27,808 bases of DNA, from assembly GCF_036659115.1 (NCBI RefSeq), contig NZ_JAVXDF010000030.1, one strand, 5' to 3'. Below, in pieces: positions 7,517 to 14,565 of this stretch. Made by a program: the position numbers and the translations under genes. Source of the DNA: Gordonibacter sp036659115 (GTDB lineage Bacteria; Actinomycetota; Coriobacteriia; Coriobacteriales; Eggerthellaceae). The stretch's first letter is position 1. The number at the start of each line of letters is the position of its first letter. Under the pieces are notes generated by a model, which worked only from the letters and a program-made list of their open reading frames with translations, was not told the DNA's origin and did not search any database.

Positions 7517-8284
7517 TTACGCCCCGTGCTGCCCGTCATTTCGAACGCAGAGCCGCAGCGCCAGTACCAGCATGGCGGCATTCGCCGCCGCAGCCAAAGC
7601 GAGCCAACCCGCAGACGCGAAGCCATCGATATGCGCCACGTTGATGGACGCGAACGCAGGCACGGCGAACGCCATAACCACCAGGCCGCACACCAGTGCA
7701 GCAGCGATCATGCCGATGCCTACGCTGCGGGGGCTTTTTGCCCGCGCCACACAGGCGCAGGCCACAGCACACGCTGCGGCGTTCAGCAGTATCACGGCCA
7801 CTATCAGCGCGAAGCCCATAAGCATCATGCCGCCGTCCAACACCAGCTTCGTCTTCATGGAGGCCAGCTGCACGGCCGACATGATGCCGCTTGCGAACAC
7901 GAGCGCGCATACCAGTCCTGCCACCGTCGTGGCAGCCCCGAGCGCAAGCGCCGGGCCGAACCCAGCCAGGCTTCGTACGCCCTGGCCATACCAGTACGCG
8001 TACACCAGTACCGCGGCCACCGACAGCGCGCACACCAGACCGCCCAGCATCATGAACGCCACCAATGCAGGACCCGTGAGCGCCGAGCACACCTGGTTCA
8101 GCAGCGTACCCGTAGACGCAGCGATGTAGTCGTAGGTGAGCACGCCGAACGCATCCATGGCGGCAAGCCCTATGCGCCCGACCACGGCCACGGCAAGCGC
8201 CACGCCAAACACGCACAGAAACGACCACCTCACGTCTTTCATGGCGGGAGACGGCGAGGATGCACCGCTCATCTGGCTGCTCAT
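7517..8284 (-). CDS. Unrecognised integral membrane protein
   Basis: This 255-residue protein is very rich in Ala, Val, Leu and Gly, with about six predicted membrane segments (roughly 20-40, 70-95, 108-135, 150-178, 187-210, 222-244). I recognise no family. Its ATG overlaps the flavoprotein stop as ATGA, so the two are almost certainly translationally coupled. It may anchor the exported flavoprotein, or move its substrate or product. A longer in-frame opening reaches into the flavoprotein gene, but the overlap start is the natural one. Confidence 0.8.
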   Translation of the reverse strand: MSSQMSGASSPSPAMKDVRWSFLCVFGVALAVAVVGRIGLAAMDAFGVLTYDYIAASTGTLLNQVCSALTGPALVAFMMLGGLVCALSVAAVLVYAYWYGQGVRSLAGFGPALALGAATTVAGLVCALVFASGIMSAVQLASMKTKLVLDGGMMLMGFALIVAVILLNAAACAVACACVARAKSPRSVGIGMIAAALVCGLVVMAFAVPAFASINVAHIDGFASAGWLALAAAANAAMLVLALRLCVRNDGQHGA

Positions 8285-10281
8285 TTCGCCACCTCGCTTC
8301 CCAGCTCGTTTTGCACCGCAAACGTACCGCACAGATATCCGCCACAGAACGCCAGGCTCACATCGCCCAAAAGCGAGCCTAGGATCGGATCGCCGATGTA
8401 GCTGTTCTCGCCGCAGGCACCGCCAGCCGTATGCCAGCCCGCATACAGGCCAGGAACAACCGTGCCCTTGGTGGACACTACCTGCATCTCGTCGTTGATG
8501 AGCAGCCCCGCCTTCGTGCCGTACAGGTTGCCGCCGATGCGGCAGCCGTAGAACGGCGGGTCTTTGATGGCATGCAGCCACTCAGGTTCCATGGGGTACA
8601 TGAAGTCGTCCTCGCCGCGTGCGCACGTTTCGTTCCACGTATCCACCGCCGCCTGCAGCACTCCGGGCTGAAAACCCAGGTCACGCTCAAGCTCCTCCAG
8701 CGTGTCGCGCTTCTTCAGCACATCGGCATCGAGCGCGTCCTGCACGCCGTGGTGCCAGTCGCGGTAGTGCTCAGGCACTTTGTCGATCTGCTCCAGGTCG
8801 GGCGTGATCAGCTTGCGGCAGTGCTCTTGGGCGAACCCGGCCAGATGATCCTCGTAGTGCGCGTCGAAGATGATGTAGCTGCGGTGCCCCGGAGGCGTCA
8901 TCTGGATAGTGGCCAGGTCACCCAACGCATAGATGGCATCGGCCCCGTCTTCCTTCACCCGGCTGTCCATGTAGCGCAGGCGATTGCCGCAGCGGTCGAC
9001 TGTGAACCACGGCTGGCGCGAGAGCTGCGTCATGCCGTCGTAGAGGAAGCGCGCCCATTGTCCGCCCTCGGCTTGCCAGTCCACCCCGCCGTCGAACGAG
9101 GCAGAGCTGTTGAAGCCCGATACATCCGCACCGGCGCCCAACCCCATGCGGAAGCACTCGCCCGTCTCGCCGCCGGTAAGGTAGCTGGACGCACAGCCCA
9201 TAGCAGCCGTGGGGATGTACTTGTCCAGCAGCGCCTTGTTGTTACAGAAGCCGCCCGCCGTAAGAATGACCCCCCGTGTAGCGTGAATATACACTTCGCG
9301 CTCGTAGTCCTCCCGACACACCACGCCCACCACGCGTCCGTCGTCGTCGACCACTAAGGCCTCGGCTGGGCTCTGGAAGTGGTAGTCCACCCCGTGGCGC
9401 TGTCCGAAGGCGAACATGGCATCGGTGGCATCCTTCATCTTCTGCACGTGGTGATCCAGCGTGGAGTTCTTGGGCGCTACGTACACAGGCACCTCGCCCA
9501 AGCGCCACTGCACGCCGCAGTCGGCCATCCAGTCGATGCAGATACCGCCCGATTCGGCGATGCGGTAGATGAGATGCGGGTCGGCCGCATAATGGTACTC
9601 GTCCATGGCCCAGTCGGAGAGCTTGCGTGCGTCGAAGGGGTACTCGGGAAAGGCGAAGCGCTTGGACTCCTGCAGCTTCGATCCGCCGAGGATGGCGCAC
9701 ATGCCCGCGCACTGCGCGTTGCCGCCATGCAGGCCCATGGCCTCCACGCAGATGGTATCGGCCCCCAACTCGGCGCTGCGCGCCGCCGCATTCAAACCGC
9801 CGCCGCCACCTCCCACCACGCAGATCTCGCACTCGTAGTCCCACGTCGTCGGCACGGCACGCGGCAAAATGGGCGTGGCGTCGTTCGCCGGGAATGCCGC
9901 TGCGTTGTGATCGCGGAAGGAACCGTCGCCCGCCGAGCCGTTCGTGGCAGCGCTTTCAGGCACGCCTACGTTCTTGGAGCCGTCGGCGGCCCAATCACCG
10001 ATAACGCCAGGAGCTTCGGCAAAGGCAGCGCCCGGAGCCATGCTTGCCAGCGCCGTGGCTGCTGCCGTGGAGCCCACTAGCGCCGCGGCACCCGAGAGGA
10101 AATCACGCCGGGAAAGACCCGCAGTTGCAGCTGCGGAAGCATCGCCGACGGATCCACCGTCGTCGGAACCGGCAAAATGCTGGGCACTCTTATTGCGCCC
10201 TGCGTTCCCATCGAGCCTTGAGTTGCCGACGTTCGCGCCTTTTCCAGCTAGCCTGCCTCCCGAAGTCAAACGATCTTTCAT
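8281..10281 (-). CDS. Tat-exported FAD-dependent reductase of the fumarate reductase flavoprotein family
   Basis: The 666-residue protein has a long N-terminal region and a twin-arginine signal (LSRRDFLSGAAALVG, 56-70) ending near AFAEA (86-90), so it works outside the membrane. The FAD-binding fold starts at CEICVVGGGGGGLNAA (151-166), with the usual GGNAQCAG continuation (186-193). The substrate-side motifs differ from fumarate reductases. The HTxGG equivalent reads YGTKAGL (587-593) and the GANRLGGN equivalent reads GENSYIGD (624-631), so the usual His and Arg are missing. It probably reduces another organic acceptor with electrons from the upstream cytochrome and FMN lipoprotein. The start at 10281 follows AGGAGG; the open frame upstream of it is out-of-frame sequence of the FMN gene. 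Confidence 0.9.
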   Translation of the reverse strand: MKDRLTSGGRLAGKGANVGNSRLDGNAGRNKSAQHFAGSDDGGSVGDASAAATAGLSRRDFLSGAAALVGSTAAATALASMAPGAAFAEAPGVIGDWAADGSKNVGVPESAATNGSAGDGSFRDHNAAAFPANDATPILPRAVPTTWDYECEICVVGGGGGGLNAAARSAELGADTICVEAMGLHGGNAQCAGMCAILGGSKLQESKRFAFPEYPFDARKLSDWAMDEYHYAADPHLIYRIAESGGICIDWMADCGVQWRLGEVPVYVAPKNSTLDHHVQKMKDATDAMFAFGQRHGVDYHFQSPAEALVVDDDGRVVGVVCREDYEREVYIHATRGVILTAGGFCNNKALLDKYIPTAAMGCASSYLTGGETGECFRMGLGAGADVSGFNSSASFDGGVDWQAEGGQWARFLYDGMTQLSRQPWFTVDRCGNRLRYMDSRVKEDGADAIYALGDLATIQMTPPGHRSYIIFDAHYEDHLAGFAQEHCRKLITPDLEQIDKVPEHYRDWHHGVQDALDADVLKKRDTLEELERDLGFQPGVLQAAVDTWNETCARGEDDFMYPMEPEWLHAIKDPPFYGCRIGGNLYGTKAGLLINDEMQVVSTKGTVVPGLYAGWHTAGGACGENSYIGDPILGSLLGDVSLAFCGGYLCGTFAVQNELGSEVAK

Positions 10282-10295
10282 TTCCACACCTCCTC

Positions 10296-10763
10296 CTACT
10301 GCCGTGCCTGGCCGAGAGCGTCTTCTACCGCCTGGCGCACGCCTGCTGTCGTAATGGTTGCGCCCGTCACCGTATCGATGTCCGAGCCTTGGGCCACGTC
10401 GATCAAAGACGCGTACACCCCGTCGCGAATAGCCTCGTAACCCCCGACGCTCTGGCTTTCGCCTTCCTGCGTGGTCTCGATGCAGGTAATACGATTGCCC
10501 TCGATAAGCAACGTGGCGGTGATCAGGCCGTCCATCCCCTTGCCTTTGCCGGTGTACACGCCGTCGGCATACGAGCCTTCCGCCTTCGATGTGGGGTCGG
10601 CCGACACTTGCGCCTGTTGGGCCCACGGGTCGTCCAACCGCAAGGCCAGCTGCTCGGCACTCGCCGCGTCCTTCGTGCCGGTTCCCTCGTAGTTCGCACA
10701 GCCGGAAAGCCCCAGCGCAAGTGCGGCAGCCCCGCAGGCAACCAGTGCGGTTTTCTTCATCAT
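10296..10763 (-). CDS. FMN-binding domain lipoprotein
   Basis: This 155-residue protein has a lipoprotein signal with lipobox LSGC and acylated C22, so it is tethered outside the membrane. The FMN-binding domain covers about 62-153 and contains the covalent flavinylation motif DTVTGATIT, with FMN predicted on T136 through a phosphoester bond. Attachment needs an ApbE-type flavin transferase, which is not encoded in this window. It probably carries electrons from the cytochrome to the flavoprotein that starts 14 bp downstream. Its ATG overlaps the cytochrome stop as ATGA and follows AAAGGAGG. Confidence 0.92.
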   Translation of the reverse strand: MMKKTALVACGAAALALGLSGCANYEGTGTKDAASAEQLALRLDDPWAQQAQVSADPTSKAEGSYADGVYTGKGKGMDGLITATLLIEGNRITCIETTQEGESQSVGGYEAIRDGVYASLIDVAQGSDIDTVTGATITTAGVRQAVEDALGQARQ

Positions 10764-11356
10764 GATGCCCTCCTTTCGCCTCGATTTGGTTGCTGCCAGC
10801 CATCGGGAACCGCATAGTCATGGCAGGTGTTGCAGTACATATACGACGAGCCATGCGCAACATGGCAGTTGCTACAATCGATGGCCTCGCCCTGGTGCGA
10901 CCTATGTGGGTTCACGCCCGCGTCCCCGCCCCAATCCTGGGTGGCCGCTACGACAACATCCCAATCATGGCAACCGCTTTTGGCGCAGAACGCCTTGTCG
11001 GCCGTCACACCCGTCGTGGCCAAGCTCCCCGCCTCGTCCACCTGGTAGGACTTGCTTGCCCACGACGTCGCCTCGGTCACCTGCTCTTCGATCTTCGCCT
11101 CATGGCAATCCAGGCAAGCCGCGCCTTCCTGCTGGTGCGCATAGGCCATGAGCGTGGCGTCGTGGTAGTACCCGTCCACGTAGTTGTCCATCGGCTCGTG
11201 GCAGATGGCGTTGCAGAAGCTGGGCTGTTCGTGCCATACCCAGAATCCCGCACCCGCAGCCACCAGCACCACGGCCACCACGCCTACGACAATCGGCCAC
11301 TTCCGCTTGGGTCTTTTGGCGACCGGGGCGCTCGTTTCCTTCCCAACGTCCTCCAT
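10760..11356 (-). CDS. Membrane-anchored multihaem cytochrome c (NapC/NrfH or c3-like)
   Basis: This 198-residue protein has one N-terminal membrane segment (about 20-40) and an extracytoplasmic part with five possible haem sites. Three are standard CxxCH (CLDCH, CSNCH, CNTCH). One is CxxxCH (CNAICH in PSFCNAICHEPMDNYV) and one is CxxxxCH (CAKSGCH). The opening pattern is typical of NrfH/NapC-like quinol-oxidising cytochromes. The inferred role is to pass electrons from menaquinol to the FMN lipoprotein and flavoprotein encoded next. The ATG at 11356 follows AAAGGAG; an in-frame extension to 11440 lacks a good site. Confidence 0.9.
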   Translation of the reverse strand: MEDVGKETSAPVAKRPKRKWPIVVGVVAVVLVAAGAGFWVWHEQPSFCNAICHEPMDNYVDGYYHDATLMAYAHQQEGAACLDCHEAKIEEQVTEATSWASKSYQVDEAGSLATTGVTADKAFCAKSGCHDWDVVVAATQDWGGDAGVNPHRSHQGEAIDCSNCHVAHGSSYMYCNTCHDYAVPDGWQQPNRGERRAS

Positions 11357-11539
11357 AGGTGCCGCTCCTTTCCTTGAATGTTGCGGTTTTCTAGGGTGAC
11401 CTGCGCCTCCCGCACTGGTCATCACCTCCGCATACTCCACCTTGCCTGGCGCTTTGCACGCACGTATCCCGAGGGGGCGCGAGCCCTCCCTTCAAACGAT
11501 GTGTCGCATTTTCGCTAAAACCTCTTGGTTGAACCTATT

Positions 11540-11559
11540 GCCCGAGCCAGCGTTCGGGC
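11540..11559 (-). terminator. Hairpin just after the TetR gene
   Basis: GCCCGA (11540-11545) pairs with TCGGGC (11554-11559) across an 8-nt loop, immediately after the TetR stop. The following minus-strand sequence has only a weak U-tract. Within the 204 bp before the cytochrome start, no clear -35/-10 pair was found, so read-through from the TetR promoter is possible. Confidence 0.3.
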
Positions 11560-11560
11560 C

Positions 11561-12187
11561 TCACGTCGAGCACGTCGAGCACGTCGTCGTACCGCCTTCC
11601 GCCTCGTCCTGCAAGAAACGCTCGATATGCAGCGTTTGGGCGGCCACTGCCCGCAGGGTGCCGTCGCTTATATCCGGATAGGCTCGGACAAGGCCTATCA
11701 TGCCGATGATCAGCATATAGAACGTCTCGTACACATGGTCGATCTCTATTTCATGGTAGCGGCCGAAATCCTGCACCGTGGAATCGACGATGTAGTGGGC
11801 AATGCGGTCGGCCACTACCTGCACGAAATGCAGGTAGAGCGCGGCGTTCTCGGTGTTTGCCAGACTGCGGCGGAACGATCCATTTTCGAAGATGCCGTTG
11901 CGGAACAGATGCAGACAGTCGGCGAGGGCCTTGTCCACGTTGCCGCGCTCGCGCTGGGCGTTCCAATAGCGCAGCGCCTCAAGAAAATCTTCGACAAGGT
12001 TGTTGAGGACCGCATCGGTCAGCGCCTCTTTATCGGGAAAGTAGTGATAGATGAGCGATCGGGCGACGCCTACACGCTCAGCGATATCCTTGATGGTGGT
12101 ATGCTCCAGACCACGCTCCTCGTAGAGGTCGCGTGCAGCAAGCACAATCTCGCCTCGGCGGGTCTGATGCTTGTCGGTGCCGTTCAT
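11561..12187 (-). CDS. TetR-family regulator, probable controller of the respiratory operon
   Basis: This 208-residue regulator has a canonical TetR helix-turn-helix at about 10-55 (RGEIVLAARDLYEERGLEHTT, then IKDIAERVGVARSLIYHYF). The C-terminal ligand domain is all-helical and unlike other TetR groups I know. It lies on the same strand, 204 bp before the cytochrome gene, so the acceptor or a related metabolite may be its ligand (inference). The ATG at 12187 follows GGAAAGGGG; the upstream in-frame opening to 12304 has no good site. The C-terminal tail is Thr/Cys/Ser-rich (TTTCSTCST) and encoded by a short repeated GTCGAGCAC. Confidence 0.88.
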   Translation of the reverse strand: MNGTDKHQTRRGEIVLAARDLYEERGLEHTTIKDIAERVGVARSLIYHYFPDKEALTDAVLNNLVEDFLEALRYWNAQRERGNVDKALADCLHLFRNGIFENGSFRRSLANTENAALYLHFVQVVADRIAHYIVDSTVQDFGRYHEIEIDHVYETFYMLIIGMIGLVRAYPDISDGTLRAVAAQTLHIERFLQDEAEGGTTTCSTCST

Positions 12188-12290
12188 ATCGCACGTCCCC
12201 TTTCCAACCACCTTGGTGCAGCTTGCAGCTGAATGCTCCGACAGCGCTCGGCATCCCCTTGCTTTGACCGCCGCTGAAGTTGTTGCCACG

Positions 12291-12320
12291 AGTGTATTCC
12301 CCAAGGTGACACCGCGTCAA
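12291..12320 (-). promoter_or_regulatory. Candidate promoter of the TetR gene
   Basis: On the minus strand TTGACG (12320-12315), an 18-bp spacer and TACACT (12296-12291) give a leader of about 100 nt. A second TTGACG stands about 20 bp further upstream. Confidence 0.4.
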
Positions 12321-12397
12321 TCTACACTTTCGGCAAAACGTCAATACCGCAGGTCATTGTCTATTTTCGCGTATCAAATTCTGAATCCGCAGTTGAA

Positions 12398-12441
12398 GCA
12401 TAATCCCAAGGGTTCCTCGACTGTGCTTCCTGGGATTATGC
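12398..12441. terminator. Perfect 11-bp inverted repeat beyond the DUF1016 gene
   Basis: GCATAATCCCA (12398-12408) and TGGGATTATGC (12431-12441) are exact complements 22 nt apart. The element lies 36 bp past the stop of the minus-strand nuclease gene and could end its transcript, though the U-tract is poor. It could instead be a regulator site upstream of the TetR promoter. Confidence 0.4.
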
Positions 12442-12476
12442 CGAAGATACGTATTCAAATATCAAATATGATTGCA

Positions 12477-13487
12477 TCACTCAAGGAACAGGGCACTCGT
12501 CGGTTCGAGGGCCTGGGCTATCTCCTCCTCAGTTGGTAGGCAGAGCGTGTAACGCGAGGCAAACAATCCCTTTTTGTCGGCGAGAGCAGAGTACTTCGCC
12601 ACCGTCATATCCTTGGTCGCACAGAGAATGATGCCAATAGTAGGATTATCGTCAGGCTGCGCGCAGCGGTCGTCGAACAGCCTCACGTAAAAGTCCATCT
12701 GCCCAACATCCTGCGGCGTTATTTTTCCCGCCTTGAGGTCGATAAGCACGTAACATTTGAGAATGCAATGATAAAACACCAGGTCGACATAATAGTTTTC
12801 AGTTTCCGTCGCTATACGCTGCTGGCGAGCAACGAACGCGAACCCCTTGCCCAACTCCAGCAGAAATTCTTGCAACCGATCCATAAGCGCCTGCTCAAGC
12901 TCATTTTCTCGGTAGTCGGTGCGGCTTCCCATATCAAGGAAATCAAGTACATAGGGGTCTTTCAGCAAACCGTCGGCTTTGGTGATGGGCTCGAGTTCCT
13001 TGACTTCCTGTCGCACCGAATCCTTACCCTCCGCGCGCGTGGCTAGGAGACGCTCGAAATAAAACGAATGGATCTCTCGATCAAGCTGGCGAACCGTCCA
13101 GCGCTGATCGACCGCTTCTCGCAGATAAAATAAGCGCTTCTTGTCATCTTTCACACGCATGATCAAGCGATAGTGAGACCAGCTTAATTGTGAACACAGT
13201 GTGTTCACAATCGGAAACGCTAAGTAGAACTGCTTCATATAATGAAGGTTTCGCTTGTCGAACCCCTTTCCGAACTCCGCCGTCAGCCGCTCGGACAAGT
13301 ACTCCATCAAATGCTTCCCGTACTCGGCCCGGTCGCCCTGCGCCTCGACGATCTGGCGACCAATGTCCCAATAGGCCTCGACCATAGCGTCGTTCACCGC
13401 AACGGCGGCTTTTCTGCGTGCGGCCGCAAGGGTGCTGCGTACTGAATCGTACACAGCGGCGTCTTCTCTCACCATAGAATCATCCAT
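12477..13487 (-). CDS. DUF1016/YhcG-family PD-(D/E)XK nuclease-like protein
   Basis: This 336-residue protein matches YhcG/DUF1016. The N-terminal helical domain includes YWDIGRQIVEAQ, LSERLTAEFGKGFDKRNL and LSWSHYRLIMRV. The C-terminal PD-(D/E)XK-like nuclease domain includes GKGFAFVARQQRI and YYVDLVFYHCILKCYVLIDLK, whose D and D-x-K residues fit the active site. Family members often sit in restriction-modification or defence loci; here it stands alone. The ATG at 13487 follows AAAGGA. A small open frame ends inside its first codons, and a LexA-like box with a -10 lies about 200 bp upstream, suggesting damage-inducible expression. Confidence 0.88.
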   Translation of the reverse strand: MDDSMVREDAAVYDSVRSTLAAARRKAAVAVNDAMVEAYWDIGRQIVEAQGDRAEYGKHLMEYLSERLTAEFGKGFDKRNLHYMKQFYLAFPIVNTLCSQLSWSHYRLIMRVKDDKKRLFYLREAVDQRWTVRQLDREIHSFYFERLLATRAEGKDSVRQEVKELEPITKADGLLKDPYVLDFLDMGSRTDYRENELEQALMDRLQEFLLELGKGFAFVARQQRIATETENYYVDLVFYHCILKCYVLIDLKAGKITPQDVGQMDFYVRLFDDRCAQPDDNPTIGIILCATKDMTVAKYSALADKKGLFASRYTLCLPTEEEIAQALEPTSALFLE

Positions 13488-13632
13488 ATTCGATCCTTTC
13501 CCCCTCGTGAGCTGCGGCAGCACATTCGCAATGCAAGCCTAATGCCAGCAATTCCCAAGGTATTCCGTTGATGTAGAGGATCTTACAAGCGTGGTACGGG
13601 CGGCGCGGAACCCCGCCGCCATCTATGGGCAT
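13480..13632 (-). CDS. Possible small protein coupled to the DUF1016 gene
   Basis: An open frame of 50 codons from ATG 13632 (or 59 from GTG 13659) ends in a TGA overlapping the DUF1016 start by 8 bp. The translation includes PRRPYHACKILYINGIPWELL and ends CECAAAAHEGERIEYG. It does not look like a random frame, but I recognise no family. It sits between the LexA-like promoter and the nuclease, so it could be a leader protein or the tail of an eroded gene. The ribosome-binding sites are weak: AAAAGAG before the GTG, GTGAG before the ATG. Confidence 0.25.
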   Translation of the reverse strand: MPIDGGGVPRRPYHACKILYINGIPWELLALGLHCECAAAAHEGERIEYG

Positions 13633-13677
13633 CTCACTGTCGCAGAGACGCGCTTGCACTGGCTCTTTTGAAGTACC

Positions 13678-13707
13678 AGTATATCACAAAATACGAACAG
13701 ATGTTCT
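13678..13707 (-). promoter_or_regulatory. LexA (SOS) box over a promoter
   Basis: CGAACAGATGTTCT (13694-13707) matches the Gram-positive/actinobacterial LexA consensus CGAACRNRYGTTYC at 13 of 14 positions. On the minus strand it lies 10 bp upstream of TATACT (13683-13678), so it covers the -35 region. The transcript would run through the small frame into the nuclease gene. Confidence 0.6.
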
Positions 13708-13773
13708 GATACCCCCTTTAACGCATAATTGCTGACAGTGGGTCATTTTCAGGACTCACAGACTGGTCCGCGC

Positions 13774-14119
13774 TCACACTCCCTCTAAAAGCACATGGAG
13801 GTACCCATACGCCTCCTCGTCGGTGCAGGGAGGCTCATGAACAAGTCGGCATTCAAGCACCAGCAACACCGTATTGGCGAAGTGCGTGGCCAGCAGATCA
13901 CACGACATAGCAGACCCTTCACGACACGCGCATCCTTGCATCATGAAAGCGATACGTTCGACGAACGCGACACGCAGGGTGCTTTGCGGGTACCTCGTCT
14001 CGGCGTTGTGCGCAAGCACACGACGTACGGCTTCGACCTGCGTTTGAGCCAACTGGCAAATGCGATCGAAGAACACGTGCGCCCACCCTCTTCAGGTGCC
14101 AAGTCCGGCCGTATTTCAT
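13774..14119 (-). pseudogene. Frameshifted small gene, not recognised
   Basis: An ATG at 14119 with AGAGG upstream opens MKYGRTWHLKRVGA. A one-base shift near 14077 would join this to a 100-codon frame (FFDRICQLAQTQVEAVRRVLAHN onward) that runs to the stop at 13774. The joined product would be about 114 residues and helical, loosely like the C-terminal part of a TetR regulator. That likeness is weak. As written, the first frame runs on to 13919 in a low-complexity basic stretch. It could be a real frameshift, a sequencing error or chance. Confidence 0.3.
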
Positions 14120-14120
14120 A

Positions 14121-14198
14121 GCCGCCTCTTTCTTGTGCACGCCGTCTCGCGTTGTGCGAGCCGTTTCTTTCTTGTGCACGCCGTCTCGCGTCGTGTGC
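14121..14198. repeat. 39-bp tandem duplication
   Basis: Two adjacent 39-bp units (14121-14159 and 14160-14198) share an exact 25-bp core (14128-14152 and 14167-14191). On the minus strand the period is 13 codons, repeating TTRDGVHKKE in one frame. The unit includes the Shine-Dalgarno-like sequence just upstream of the ATG at 14119. Confidence 0.85.
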
Positions 14199-14338
14199 AC
14201 AGCCTCATCGGAGCAACCCTCTGCGCAGCACGCCTTTCATCACAATCGCAGCCGCCCCGCCAGCCAGAGCCGCAGAACCCTTCCACCCGCCACCGCAACG
14301 CATGCCCGGCAGCGCGCTTGAGGCAATCCCCGCCTTCC

Positions 14339-14440
14339 ATGGCGCATACGTCGGCATTTACGGTAGAGGACACCTGCACGGGCTGCGGTCGCTGCGCATG
14401 AGACTGCCCCGTCAGCGCCATCTCCCAGTATCGCCACGCG
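14339..14440 (+). pseudogene. Remnant of a 4Fe-4S ferredoxin domain with an in-frame TGA
   Basis: From ATG 14339 the frame reads AHTSAFTVEDTCTGCGRCA, then TGA (14399-14401), then DCPVSAISQYRHAKRG. Reading through gives CTGCGRCAxDCPVSAI, a standard 4Fe-4S CxxCxxCxxxCP motif. A single C-to-T change from CGA (Arg) explains the stop. The TGA does not replace a cluster cysteine, and the downstream hairpin is about 40 nt away, so selenocysteine is unlikely. No second cluster follows. It may be the tail of a larger flavodoxin- or reductase-linked ferredoxin now lost. No ribosome-binding site is seen. Confidence 0.55.
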
Positions 14441-14474
14441 AAGCGGGGCCGGGTCTTTCGACTCAGCCCCGCTT
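14441..14474. terminator. Strong hairpin, possible bidirectional terminator
   Basis: AAGCGGGGC (14441-14449) pairs with GCCCCGCTT (14466-14474), with further inner pairing GGGTC/GACTC around a TTTC loop. On the plus strand it is followed by GTTTGC. It lies just after the ferredoxin remnant and about 90 bp beyond the nrdD stop on the other strand. Confidence 0.6.
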
Positions 14475-14565
14475 GTTTGCTGGGCGCTTGCTGCTTGTAT
14501 AGTGGGCATAGGGGTAAAAGTATGCTCCTGCGCGCCCCTCGTCTGAACCGGCGACTCGCCGGGAA

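Larger units (their letters stand above)
13488..14565. other. Gene-poor, decayed stretch between the nuclease and nrdD
   Basis: Apart from the LexA-like promoter, the small coupled frame, the frameshifted gene, the 39-bp repeat, the ferredoxin remnant and the hairpin listed separately, I see no intact gene. A 7-bp GC hairpin (GGCGGCG 13599-13605 / CGCCGCC 13614-13620) lies in the leader of the nuclease transcript. Partner genes such as nrdG, usually next to nrdD, are absent here. Confidence 0.5.

Noticed and set aside
10282..10863. Extension of the flavoprotein upstream of 10281
   Set aside because: It is the out-of-frame, arginine-rich reading of the FMN lipoprotein gene; the ATG at 10281 has a proper AGGAGG.
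14399..14474. Possible selenocysteine codon with SECIS hairpin
   Set aside because: The TGA replaces a non-cysteine position of the ferredoxin motif, and the hairpin starts about 40 nt downstream, too far for a bacterial SECIS. A CGA-to-TGA mutation plus a terminator explains it.
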